Shown here one piece after another: positions 1 to 9,042 of a DNA stretch of 64,000 nt. The DNA comes from Chrysophaeum taylorii (taxonomy: Eukaryota > Sar > Pelagophyceae > Pelagomonadales > Pelagomonadaceae), in the NCBI GenBank assembly GCA_029834535.1, contig JAQMWT010000523.1:409501-473500 (forward strand). Reading direction: 5' to 3'. The notes beneath the pieces were generated by a model, which saw nothing but the letters and a program-made list of their open reading frames with translations, was not told where the DNA came from and made no database searches. The position numbers and the translations under genes are program-made. Numbering within the stretch: position 1 is the stretch's first letter; each line of letters opens with the position of its first letter.

Positions 1-1119
1 CTCGGAGGAGGCCTTGAAGGTTGGCCTCGCCGCCCTCCGAGCCCGAGACTCGCGTCTCGCGACCGCCTGCGTCGCCGCGGCCTACGATCCCCCGCCGCGC
101 GTCGTCGTCGTCAATTTCGTCGAGGAGGAGGAGCGGCTCGACGACCTCCTCGTCACCTACACCGACGACGACCTCGACTTGTTGGCGGTCGCCTTCGCCG
201 TCACCAAGCTCGCGTACTTGCGAGGCGACGCGTCGACCGCCGCCGCGCTCGTGAACGCCGTCGAACCCTCGCGTCGCGCCTCGCGTCAGCCCCTCCACGA
301 GACCACCGTCCGCAACGAGCACGCCTACTACTGCTGCGTCGCGCACATCCTCTCGGTCGACGGCCGGCGCTCCCGCGGGTCCGACGACGCCATCGACGTC
401 TATTTTTGCGGCGATTCGCACGCGCTCGCGCCCGCCTGGAAGAGATGGAAAACTCGTACTCCGTCGGGCGCCGCCGCCGCCGCCGAGGCCCGCATCGTGC
501 CCGCCCTCGTCACCGGCCTCAAGCACTGGCACCTCCGCCCCGAATCTGAATTCTACCCGAAGCGCAACTTTTACGCCATCACGGGCGTCGACGACAGGTC
601 CGGCCCCGATGCCATCCCGCGGAACGCCCTCGTCGTCTTCGCCCTCGGCGAAATCGACTGCCGCGAGGGCATTCTCGTCGCCGTCGAGAAGCTCCGCTAC
701 CGCGACGTCGAGGAGGGTATCGACGCCACGATCTCCCATTTCGTGCGCGCGGCCGCCGCCGTCGTCCGTCAAAGGCAATTCAGGAAGGCCTTGGTCCACC
801 CCGTACCCCCCGTCCTCGACGAAACGAGGCCTATTGTCCGGGCCTACAATTCCCGCCTCAAGCACCACGTCGACAACACGCCCGAGCTCACCTGGCTCGA
901 CTTTTTCGACGGCTTCCTCACGCCCGACCACCGCACCCTCCGCGCCGATTACAAGCTCGACGGCACGTCCGTGTTTTTTTTGCCTTTCTTCTCTTTATTT
1001 CGTCTGCTTCTTTTCGCCGCAGGCATCTACACCCCCGCTACCTCGACGACCTCCTCATCCCAGCCCTCCAGCCCCACCTCCTCGGTATTACGACGACGAC
1101 GACGACGACGACGACGTAA
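1..1119 (+). CDS. SGNH/GDSL-like esterase, 5'-partial, two exons visible
   Basis: The reading frame is open to the left edge, so the gene starts outside the window. The visible N-terminal part (about 125 residues) is helical and unrecognised. A GDSH nucleophile motif follows at about 410-421, then LGEIDCR near 645-665, a block seen in SGNH-fold hydrolases. A 56 bp intron (967-1022, GT..CAG) joins exon 2, which restores a DGTHLHP motif, the catalytic Asp/His block of the fold. This is strong evidence for the splice. Exon 2 ends in a nine-codon ACG (Thr) run and TAA at 1117-1119. Without splicing the frame runs on to 1204 with no family match. The catalytic residues are seen, the fold is known for the family, and the substrate is unknown. 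Confidence 0.72.
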
Positions 1120-1245
1120 TAATGATAATAAAATCCTTTGGTTGAAAAAAAAAATTGCCCTCGATATAATCGAGAGGAGGTGTCTTCCACTACCCCCACC
1201 CTAGCCCTCTTTCAACAACCAAAGCCCCCCGAAGGGTAATTAATA

Positions 1246-2105
1246 ATGCAGTGGTACCTGGCGTGCGACCGCAACCACCAAGTCCTCGCGGCACGCCTCG
1301 AGGCGGCCCTGGAGGACGACGACTCTTCCTTGTTCGAACCGCGCGTCTTTCGCGTCGAAGACCTCCGCGGCCTGCCGGGCCGCGCCGCCGGCGGCTTGGC
1401 CGTCCAAGACTTCAAGCTCGCGTGCATCGAGTGCGATTAATCTTGTATTTTTTAAGAAAACGTTCCCGCGCAGTCGCGCCCTCGGCGAGAACCCCGAGGG
1501 TTCGTACATCGTCTGGAGCGACGCCGACGTCCAGCCGCTCGCGCCCCTTTCCGAGCTGCGGGCGGCGATCGAGCGCGAGAGTAATCGCGAAAGACGACAA
1601 ATCCGAAGACGCGCCCGAAACAGGCGCGACGCAGATGGACGTTTACGCGCAGCGCGAGTTCGAGGACGTGGGCGTGAACGTGGGGTTTCTCGTGCTCCGG
1701 GTAACCGAGACGACGCGTACGCTCTTCGCGAAGGTTCGACGAACGATGACGGAGACTCGCGCCCTCGATCAAAAGGTGCTGAACCGGATGCTCGTGGCGG
1801 GCGAGGCGACGGTCGCAAGACTCCCCTCGAGCTTCTGGGCCTCCTCGAACGCCACGGCGAGGCCAACCCTCGACTCCCTCGTCCTGCATCACGCGAACTT
1901 CGTGCCCGGGGACGCGCGAAGCGACGCGCGAGACCCGACGCCCAAGCTCGACCAGCTCGACGCCGTCGCCGCGATGCGCCGCGCCAACAACGCGCCGGTT
2001 TGGGATGCCTTCCTCGACCGCCTCGCAACCGACCCCACCCTCCACCAGTACCGCGACCGTCACTTCCCGCTTGTCGACCGACCGAGGTGGGGGGATCTAC
2101 CTTGA
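1246..2105 (+). CDS. Nucleotide-diphospho-sugar transferase-like protein (PF03407 type), three exons
   Basis: Proposed exons are 1246-1430, 1474-1580 and 1624-2105, giving 257 residues. Both introns are 43 bp with GT..AG ends, and together they keep one frame. The donor of intron 1 could instead be at 1422 in the same phase. Exon 2 encodes IVWSDADVQPL, a DxD-type metal and nucleotide-sugar site. Exon 3 encodes QREFEDVGVNVGFLVLR, then a DQKVLN segment, PSSFWASS and LVLHHANF, the order seen in this glycosyltransferase family. There is no signal peptide or membrane segment at this start, so the enzyme may be cytosolic or an upstream exon may be missing. The stop codon overlaps the end of the convergent gene at 2097-2789. 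Confidence 0.7.
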
Positions 2106-2789
2106 GAGCGCGGCGAAAAAGTCGAGGATCTGCCTGGTCGCAGGGTCCCCCCCATCAACGAGCTTGGCGACCTTGTGCGCGCGACCCTCGAGCTCCACGA
2201 AGGTCGCGCCCGGAAAGCAAGACGCGAGGTCTCGAGTGAGGGACGGTGGCACGAGGGGGTCGTCCTCGTAGGCGGTCGCGAGGACGGGAGGCGCGCTGTC
2301 GAGGTTTTGGAAGTCAGGCACGGCGGGAGGGTGTCGCGGGCGGAAGCAGCCCTGGACCCACACGAAGCGCAGAGGCTTGGTATCCGGCAGCTTGCCTTTG
2401 AGCTGCATCGCCAGGACGGTCGCCGCGAGGGAGCCGCCCTGCGAAAACCCCAACAGCCCGTCGATCGGAGGCTCCGCCCGCAGCCGTCGCGCAACGCTTT
2501 CGACGGCCTCGTCGAAATTCTCGTACACTACCGTGCCTTGGACCTTTTGGGCGTTCCACCATTCGCGATAGGGACCAAATTTCGACCTCGGAAAATACGA
2601 TTTCAGCATTGCATCCACCTTGGCCTCGTCGGCACATTCGCTCACGCCGTCGGCGAACTCAAATTCCGCGTCGGGAATCATCGTCTCGTAGTTCGCGAAC
2701 CGCAGCTGCGCCTTCAGGATCGCGCCGTTCGTCTGGAACGAGTGGAGGCAGAGGATGCGCAGCGGCGATGATTGATGAGGCATCATCAT
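2097..2789 (-). CDS. FSH1-family serine hydrolase
   Basis: A single-exon gene of 230 residues with the alpha/beta-hydrolase FSH1 layout (PF03959). RILCLHSFQTNG near the N-terminus is the typical first strand and oxyanion region. GFSQGG carries the nucleophile Ser116. YEDDPLVP supplies the acidic residue (Asp176/177) and GRAHKV the His205. The full length matches the family (about 220-270 residues). Three ATGs in a row open the frame, and any of them could be the start. The 3' end overlaps the convergent glycosyltransferase gene by nine bases. The family hydrolyses esters, but the substrate cannot be told from sequence. Confidence 0.85.
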   Translation of the reverse strand: MMMPHQSSPLRILCLHSFQTNGAILKAQLRFANYETMIPDAEFEFADGVSECADEAKVDAMLKSYFPRSKFGPYREWWNAQKVQGTVVYENFDEAVESVARRLRAEPPIDGLLGFSQGGSLAATVLAMQLKGKLPDTKPLRFVWVQGCFRPRHPPAVPDFQNLDSAPPVLATAYEDDPLVPPSLTRDLASCFPGATFVELEGRAHKVAKLVDGGDPATRQILDFFAALSR

Positions 2790-3431
2790 CGGAATGCGAC
2801 ACGATTATCATTACACTTACCCCCTCTTGACTTCTTTCTTTAAACCTCCTTTAGAAGTAGTAATAATAACCCTTATCATCCATCTCATGTCGCCCCAAAC
2901 ATATGCTTTTTCGGCTTCATGCTCCCCACACACACCCCCCCCTCTTAGCAGTCGACATTTAAAGACACAGGACATCATCACCCCAATTATTTATTTATTT
3001 ATTTATTACAACAAGGATGTTGTTGTTGTTGTTGTTGTAAAAAGCGATACTTTTTATTTTGAAAAAAGACGATTTCATTTTCGCAACTGTCATCATCATA
3101 ACAGCAGAAAAATATCGCGAACATGTTCAATATTTGCAGGAGTGATCAGCGCGGATGACGTGTAATTCAGAATTCGACCTCGCAAGAAGCGCAGCCGCTC
3201 CATGCCGCTCCTCTCACCCGCCGACGGAGAATGCCCGTGGTGCTGGCTGTAGTATACTGTACCACATTTTTTGTCTTGACTACTCGAGCCCCCCGGGTGC
3301 TTTGCCGACGGAAAGTGCCACCAAATGGACGTATTTTTTTCGCCTCCAACCGAAACACAGAACGCAAACAATATCATCGCGACGGTCGACGGCGACGCCG
3401 AAGAGAAGGGGCGGTTGGCGTCGTGGCGAGG
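2790..3431. other. Intergenic, AT-richer stretch with simple repeats
   Basis: No gene is supported here. The stretch holds one copy of the dispersed repeat (2918-2969), an (ATTT)n run at about 2990-3006 and a (TTG)n run at about 3018-3039. A minus-strand frame around 3167-3367 looks weakly protein-like but has no recognisable family. Confidence 0.5.
2918..2969 (+). repeat. Dispersed ~50 bp repeat, copy A
   Basis: CATGCTCCCC, a CA tract and a C8 run lead into the core CTCTTAGCAGTCGACATTTA, then AAGACACA. It matches copy B (8991-9042, opposite strand) at 51 of 52 positions. The core recurs at 49582-49618 and, with two changes, at 53584-53629. Confidence 0.8.
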
Positions 3432-3965
3432 TCAAAGGTCACGGAGCAAGCACCACGTCCCGGTTGCCCGCCCCCGTTCATTCTTCGAGTACCCGTCGCA
3501 GAGGAGCTCAAAGCCGCCGATACCCTCGACACGGTCCTCGCCGTCCTCGATAGTTCCGGCCAGCACCGAGATCCGAGACGCCGCTGCCCTCGCCACTTGG
3601 AGTTTCGCGTGGATGACAGCGCCGAAGCTCGGGGAACGCGGCTCTCGCGAGACGACGAGGTCCTGCCCTGCTGAGTCGACCGGTGTTCCGAGGAACTCTT
3701 CTCGCTGCTGCTGCCACTCACGCCCGATGATCTTTAAGCATCGCGTCTGCGCATTTCGAGGGTGGTGATCGTCGCGGTCATCAGGACCTCGCTCTATTCG
3801 ACGATCGTAAATAAACCAGGACAGCCTCCTCCTCCGTCGGCGCTTCCTCTCTCCTGGGCTCACGACGTGGTGAACTGCGCTCTCATCGTCGTCATTTTCA
3901 CTCTCACTAACGACGTGCTCGACCACCATGCGATCGGCCGTGGGCAAATCCACACTCGCAGACAT
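3432..3965 (-). CDS. Hypothetical protein, weak support
   Basis: An uninterrupted ATG frame of 177 residues with an acidic N-terminal patch, an Arg run and a mixed C-terminal half that looks folded (an alternating hydrophobic stretch around RISVLAGTIEDGED). I recognise no domain. It lies in a gene-poor region between repeat copy A and the NADPH oxidase-like gene. A protein-like frame continues upstream on the same strand (about 3966-4260) in another phase, so this may be one exon of a larger gene or a decayed copy. A chance frame in GC-rich DNA cannot be excluded. Confidence 0.25.
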   Translation of the reverse strand: MSASVDLPTADRMVVEHVVSESENDDDESAVHHVVSPGERKRRRRRRLSWFIYDRRIERGPDDRDDHHPRNAQTRCLKIIGREWQQQREEFLGTPVDSAGQDLVVSREPRSPSFGAVIHAKLQVARAAASRISVLAGTIEDGEDRVEGIGGFELLCDGYSKNERGRATGTWCLLRDL

Positions 3966-4960
3966 TGACGACCGGGCCGCGTCTTCGAACCACCGCGACG
4001 ACGACGAAGTCCGAGATTAGCCGGGGACGGAGCGCGGCTCGCAGCTCGACGGTGCTCGCATCAGCTATCTCGATGCCGCGCCGCCGCCGGCACACGCGTG
4101 CTCCGGCGCTACCGGTCGACGCGTGACGATTTACGCGACGCTGGGTCGCCGAGAAAACTTTCCGCGGCGAGCTTTGGACCTGCCGGACAACAACAGAATC
4201 GTTGAATGTGGGTGGTCGCGGAATTGTCTCCCTTCCATCATTCGTTATAAGTCCTGAGGAGATCACTGCAGCCTGACGCGCTATGGATGGATGGATGGAT
4301 GGATGGATCTCAGCATGTTTAGAGCAAAAGATGAGCAAGCAAGCCCACGGATGGGGCTTTGCGACAGACAACGCGAAGCACATATTGCTTGCGCGCACCG
4401 TCGAGAGGCACTACTGCCTGGCGCGTTGAAGGGTTTCTTTCTTTCTTTCCGCGGCGAGTCCCAGATATGCTGTTGAGACTGGCTGTCCAAAAAAACGAAA
4501 ATCTCGAATCGCTGAAGCGCATGCTCCCCGAAAGACGCGTCTCGTTGCAGAAGAAGAGTATCCGGTGTCTCACAAAAAATTGGGCTCACGTGGCTGCCCA
4601 TATACAACGCGTGCCTAGGATGAGTGAGTCGTGCTGTGCTTAGAACCCTTTTTATGGGCAGACTTAGTGCAATTCTGACATATTCCGTTTCTTCCTGCGA
4701 ACGGTCTACATTCCTCCTCTTAGGCCCGCCACATTCCACGCGAATTCTTCGATTTCCTCAGTGAAACCCGTAACAGACAGATTCGGGCCTTTTAACGTCA
4801 GAATTTGCAGTAGTGGGACCCCTCCCGGCGATCGGAGCGGAGCGGAGCGTCACGCCTGGGCCAAGTTGACGACGACGACAACGACAACTACGACGTTGTC
4901 CAAGCGCACCGCAAAGAACGAATAAACATTCGACGACGTAACGAAAACTAACGGAAGAAT
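3966..4960. other. Intergenic region upstream of the NADPH oxidase-like gene
   Basis: No convincing gene. An (ATGG)n microsatellite lies at 4283-4308. The last ~100 bp before 4961 contain GGAGC repeats (about 4835-4850) and probably hold the promoter and 5' leader of the downstream gene. I saw no clear TATA box. Confidence 0.4.
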
Positions 4961-7243
4961 ATGGAGCCAATCGTCCCCTCCAAGGCTATGGTCGCCTCGA
5001 AGGAACGCGAGACCGTCTACGTGCAGCTCAAGCACGTCGTCCTGACGCTGCAGGTGGTCGCAGTATTCGTCTCGTTGCTCCCGCTGTTGCCGACGTCTGC
5101 AAAGCCGGTCGGCGCGGCCGAATGGGACCTCGCGAGCATCCGAGTGTGTCCCCGCGCCGCCGTGTGTAGCGAGGGCTGGGCGGAGGTCGTGCTGCTCGCG
5201 CTCGCCCGCATCTCTGCATACTGGATGCTCCCACCCATCGCCGTGGTGTTCCTGACCAAGGTGCGCGCCGGGTCGATCTCGTGGAACAACTCGATCTTGT
5301 CGCTCATCATGCCCCTCTACGAGCTCCACGACATCCACGTTCGCATGGGCTGGCAAATTGGCGTTTGCACGATCGTGCACACCGTGTGCCACGTTTTCCG
5401 GTGGGCTCTCCGGGGAGAGTTGTGTGGCAAGTCCTCTCGCGGCGCGACGGGGACCAGCGGCCTCGTGGCCGACATCGCGCTCCTCCCCACGATCCTGCTT
5501 CAGCTCCGCTGGTTTCGCGAGCGAGTTTCGTTCGAGCCTCGAAAGATCGCGCACATCGTGGGCGGCGTCACCTTCGGCATCGCCATCGCCTTCCACACGC
5601 GGCTGTTGTTTGTCGTGGTGTGCATCGCTCTCGGGGGATACGCCCTCGATCTCGCGTGCGTCATGCTATTCTTTTCGTATCGCGTCGAGCACTCGGAATT
5701 TCACCGGCTCGGATCGGGCGTTCAGCTCACGTTCCAGGACCCCCCCGGCTGGTCGAACGACGCCGAGGGCTACGTCAACGTGCTCGTTCCCTGGATTTCG
5801 ATCGCACAATGGCACCCGTTTTCGGTCTACAAGGTCCACGATCGCCCGGGCTTCTCCCACGTATTCATGCTCGCCGCCGGCGACTGGACTCGCGTCCTGC
5901 ACGCGCTCATCGCGCGCGACACGAGACGGCCGGTTTGGATCCAGGGCCCGTTTGCCAGCCCCTTCGGCGAGATGGCGGCCTCCTTCGACAACATGATGCT
6001 CGTCGCCACGGGCATCGGCATCACCCCGGCGCTGAGTTGCATCCAGAAGTTTGGCAAGACGGGCCGGAGCGTCGCGCTCATCTGGAGCTGCCGAGACGCG
6101 GGCCTCATCGCCTTCTACGCGCAGCTCGGGATCTTCGACACGACGGTTATTACCCTCATCTTCTACACCGGCAAGACCCCGTTGAGTCTCCCGGCAAAAA
6201 CGAACGTTCGAATCATCCCGACGCGCCCCGACCTCGAGCACATCGTCCCGATCGTTATCCGCTGCGTCGAACAAAACGTGGCGCTCCCCAACGACCTCGG
6301 CACAAAGGCCGCAAACTTCCTGCTCGAGATGAACGAGTATGCCGGCGTGTACAAGACCGAAGCCGCGCGGTTGCGATTCGACGGCATCGTTCGAAGCTGC
6401 TTGAAGCGAGGCATGACCGTCGACGACCTCGTATCGCACTTTTTCCAAGACGCCCGCCTCAGTTTCGACAACAAACGCCTCAGCATCCTTAGTGGACACT
6501 GGAACACCGACCTCTCTCCCACGGAAGATGCGATCGATAGTACGGCGTTCGGCGCCGCCTTTGCCATTCTCGCCACGGACATCGTCACGCTCTCGCACGG
6601 CGAGATTCTCCAAGTGATGGCGTCCATCGACCCGAAGAGCGACCCGCGGAAACCTGGACTCGTGTCGCGAGACGCGCTCACGGTGGCCTTCGACACGCTC
6701 CATCGCCTCAACGTCTCGATAGCCGAGGCCGCATACGCCGAGGCCGCGACCCGACCCGCGGATCTCTCCTCGCGAAACGCGCGCGGCGCGGAGCCCGTCG
6801 ATGTCGTCGAGTATGCCAGTCGGGCCGACCCGCAGCCCGTCGAGGTCGAGTTTGATGCCGTCAACAATTTCGACCTCGAGCACCAACTCAATGTTCTTAT
6901 CGACGACGAGGAGCAGCAAATCGACATCGTTATCGACGGTCAACAACCGGCGCCCATCTCCTGGGAATCCATAATGAACGAATCCAAGCACGACCTCGGG
7001 GGCTTCGAATCTAAGGTCGACTCGGGTGCGGAACTCCAGCACGTCGAGTCGATCGAGGACCTCCAACACCTCGAATCGATCGAGGACCTCCAACACGACC
7101 CGACGACGACCGTCGTCGAGGAACAATACGCCAAGCGCTGGGGCATGATGTACTGTGGCGGGTCCGCTGCGGTGAAATCGACGCTCCACGCCATCAGCAA
7201 GGACCTCGGCATCCAGCTTACCGTCGAGGGCTTCGACTGGTGA
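4961..7243 (+). CDS. NADPH oxidase / ferric reductase-like transmembrane flavocytochrome
   Basis: A single exon of 760 residues. Hydrophobic helices fill residues ~25-240. Two helices carry haem-type His pairs spaced 14 apart: His in DIHVRMG with the His in TIVHTVCH, and KIAH with IAFH. HPFSVYK (FAD site), GPFASPFG, ATGIGITP (NADPH pyrophosphate site) and WSCRD follow in NOX/FRE order. The usual C-terminal Cys-Gly block appears only at the very end (RWGMMYCGG). About 290 residues are inserted between TRPDLEH (~6215-6240) and that block. The insert is acidic and includes a short tandem repeat (IEDLQH units, 7030-7100). The family moves electrons from NADPH across a membrane to oxygen or ferric iron, and which acceptor applies here is not decidable. 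Confidence 0.85.
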   Translation: MEPIVPSKAMVASKERETVYVQLKHVVLTLQVVAVFVSLLPLLPTSAKPVGAAEWDLASIRVCPRAAVCSEGWAEVVLLALARISAYWMLPPIAVVFLTKVRAGSISWNNSILSLIMPLYELHDIHVRMGWQIGVCTIVHTVCHVFRWALRGELCGKSSRGATGTSGLVADIALLPTILLQLRWFRERVSFEPRKIAHIVGGVTFGIAIAFHTRLLFVVVCIALGGYALDLACVMLFFSYRVEHSEFHRLGSGVQLTFQDPPGWSNDAEGYVNVLVPWISIAQWHPFSVYKVHDRPGFSHVFMLAAGDWTRVLHALIARDTRRPVWIQGPFASPFGEMAASFDNMMLVATGIGITPALSCIQKFGKTGRSVALIWSCRDAGLIAFYAQLGIFDTTVITLIFYTGKTPLSLPAKTNVRIIPTRPDLEHIVPIVIRCVEQNVALPNDLGTKAANFLLEMNEYAGVYKTEAARLRFDGIVRSCLKRGMTVDDLVSHFFQDARLSFDNKRLSILSGHWNTDLSPTEDAIDSTAFGAAFAILATDIVTLSHGEILQVMASIDPKSDPRKPGLVSRDALTVAFDTLHRLNVSIAEAAYAEAATRPADLSSRNARGAEPVDVVEYASRADPQPVEVEFDAVNNFDLEHQLNVLIDDEEQQIDIVIDGQQPAPISWESIMNESKHDLGGFESKVDSGAELQHVESIEDLQHLESIEDLQHDPTTTVVEEQYAKRWGMMYCGGSAAVKSTLHAISKDLGIQLTVEGFDW

Positions 7244-7433
7244 CCTTTTTTATTCTTGTTGTTGTTGTCGTTGATTCACCGTCGATCTTCAATCTCGACG
7301 AAAAAAATAACGCTCGTGCTGCATGCGCCGTTCCTAATCATGTTCTGCGACTCCTGTCGGAGCTCGACCGCGATGGTCGCGCCGCGGACTACCTTCTGCG
7401 CCCCCTCTCCACGTGCGTGCTTTGCTTCACCGG

Positions 7434-7567
7434 ACGAGACGAGACTCGAGACGAGACTCGAGTCGAGACTCGGGACGAGACTCGAGTCGAGACTCGGGAC
7501 GAGACTCGAGTCGAGACTCGGGACGAGACTCGAGTCGAGACTCGAGTCGAGACGAGTCTAGTCTCGT
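7434..7567. repeat. Self-complementary tandem array, ~24 bp unit
   Basis: Four to five copies of a unit built from GACTCGAGTCGAGACTCGGG, ending in a palindromic run (GAGACGAGTCTAGTCTCGTC). It starts about 190 bp after the stop of the NADPH oxidase-like gene. Each unit contains ACTCGAGT and can fold on itself, so the array could form strong hairpins in RNA or DNA. Frames read through it encode only Asp/Glu/Thr/Arg repeats. Confidence 0.85.
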
Positions 7568-7837
7568 CCGGTTTTTTCGTCTATCTCCCTCCCCGCACTT
7601 CGAATTGCAATCGCCAGTGGTGTTTGATTCGCCACCTTGATATATAATGTAACGGTGCAGTTTTGCCTGCGCCCGTCTCCTTGGCCAGTTCGGCGCGCGT
7701 CTTTCCGTCTATTATGGCCCTGACAAAGGGGCACAGCGGCCAAGAGAGCGGAAGAAGAGCTCCTTCATGCGTGCGTCGGTTGGGCATATGCTTTGATCTC
7801 ACTTTGCTGCAGCCATGGTCCTCGGCGATAGCGAACC

Positions 7838-8500
7838 GTGTGTTTCGTTAGGCGCCGTTTCGCGTGCGCGGCTCGTAGAAAGGAAGGAAGGAAGGAAGGA
7901 AGGAAGGAAACCCCACTTGTGAAGGGTGAGCGTCGTTGCGCCGAGGACGACGTCGATGTGCCCGCGAAAAAAAAAGCGAGCCCTATACAATGTAACTCTG
8001 GAGCCGCACGAGGCTGGGCGGAAAGACCACTAGTTCACGACGCGGGCTTTGTTGGACGAAAACAACAGTCCGTGGAAACGAGAACTGATTCGAACGGGAA
8101 CGACGCCGGGTTCCTCGTCGTGCTGAACGTGAACCGGGCATTGTTCGACGACATCCTCGCGGCCGGTTTCGAAGAGCGCTTTCATTCGACCCCGCTCCAA
8201 AATCGTCACGGCACACCGAGGCGCTGGCATCTCATTCGTCGCCATCTCGATTCCCGCGTGTTTGGCGTTGGTGCTGATGTACATCAAACGAGTATGGAAT
8301 TCATGTTCCTCGGCGTCGCCTTCGGCGTCACAGAGACAGCTGTTTGCTTTTATTTGGACTTTGGCACGTCTCTCCCCTTGTTGACGCTTGGCAGAGCGCC
8401 CGCTACCCTCGTCGAGGGGACATATCCCCCGTGCGTATGGCCGCGATCGGGCAGATGACGGCTGGTCGCGAGCCTCTTCTCCCGGACTACAGTACGTATT
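7838..8500 (+). pseudogene. PIF/Harbinger-type transposase remnant
   Basis: A protein-like frame at about 8100-8400 reads LNVNRALFDDILAAGFEE, HGTPRRW, then MEFMFLGVAFGVTETAV and LDFGTSLPLLTL. This order is typical of the helical N-terminal half of DDE_Tnp_4/Harbinger transposases. The continuation, matching the usual WPS-x-EEM-type block (RMAAIGQMTAGREPLL, about 8436-8483), lies in a different frame, so at least one frameshift is present. The catalytic DDE half is missing: a second gene in the opposite orientation begins directly after. A (GGAA)n microsatellite lies near the 5' end (7878-7910). No terminal inverted repeats were found. It looks like an inactive, internally deleted DNA transposon. 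Confidence 0.55.
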
Positions 8501-8506
8501 ACGATT

Positions 8507-8886
8507 ATGGTGGAGGAACGTGCGAGGGCGGCGGCGAACAAAGAAGCGAGAACAGAGCACTTAGATAGAAGAAGAGAACAAATGGAGAAGCAGGAGACCA
8601 TCATGCGCGCGCGGCGACGAGAGGTGCTGCTGCCAATGGCTTCGCGAGGGAGCAACTTAATCTCCCGCGCGAGACGGTTGTACCTCAAAGCGAACGCCGC
8701 CCACTCCTTTGCGCCGATTGGTATGATGTCCTTCACGATTATTTCAAAGAGAGCTATGTACTGCTCGCGCTTGTACCGTGGTACGGAACCTCGCCCGCCA
8801 CGTCCGCGCCCGCCGCCGCGTCCGCCCACGGTGTTTTGCTTGGCATTGGCGTCATCCACCTCCACGTCGTTGATGTCGTCCCTCAT
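8507..8886 (-). pseudogene. SANT/DUF6818-like DNA-binding protein, probable Harbinger companion
   Basis: From the ATG at 8886-8884 the protein opens with an acidic segment and a Gly/Arg-rich linker, then KREQYIALFEIIVKDIIPIG and AKEWAAFALRYN. This resembles the single Myb/SANT-like helix bundle of DUF6818 proteins common in oomycete and algal genomes. Past about residue 75 the sequence loses protein character, although the frame stays open to 8350. It faces the transposase remnant tail to tail. PIF/Harbinger elements usually encode a Myb-like partner beside the transposase, which supports one decayed element spanning both. Confidence 0.45.
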
Positions 8887-8990
8887 TTTTCAAATTCCAA
8901 CGGCTGCTTTTATGCGGGCTACCGGACTGCTATTAATGTGACGTCATCAAGGCCGCCCAAGTTGGACGAAACTGACGCCACTCGTGTGTG

Positions 8991-9042
8991 TGTGTCTTTA
9001 AATGTCGACTGTTAAGAGGGGGGGGTGTGTGTGGGGAGCATG
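8991..9042 (-). repeat. Dispersed ~50 bp repeat, copy B
   Basis: The reverse complement of copy A (2918-2969) with one difference in 52 bases (TTAA for TTAG before the CAGTCGAC core). It lies about 105 bp beyond the start of the SANT-like gene and is followed by a (GT)n tract. Confidence 0.8.

Noticed and set aside
3155-3768. Overlapping plus-strand frames in the region before the oxidase gene
   Set aside because: Compositionally random Arg/Ser/Pro-rich products with no domain, overlapped by a slightly better minus-strand frame.
5666-7189. 507-codon minus-strand frame opposite the NADPH oxidase-like gene
   Set aside because: No domain. Its composition mirrors the coding strand, and the plus strand has clear FAD and NADPH motifs.
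7434-7567. CRISPR-like array
   Set aside because: Units are directly adjacent with no spacers, and the genome is eukaryotic.
7240-7647. Coding frames through the hairpin array
   Set aside because: They encode only repeated Arg/Asp/Glu/Thr, and several frames are open at once because of the repeat.
2918-9042. Terminal inverted repeats of a 6.1 kb DNA transposon
   Set aside because: Not accepted as the main reading. No target duplication flanks the pair, and copies C and D show that the same sequence occurs as the end of a small independent insertion.
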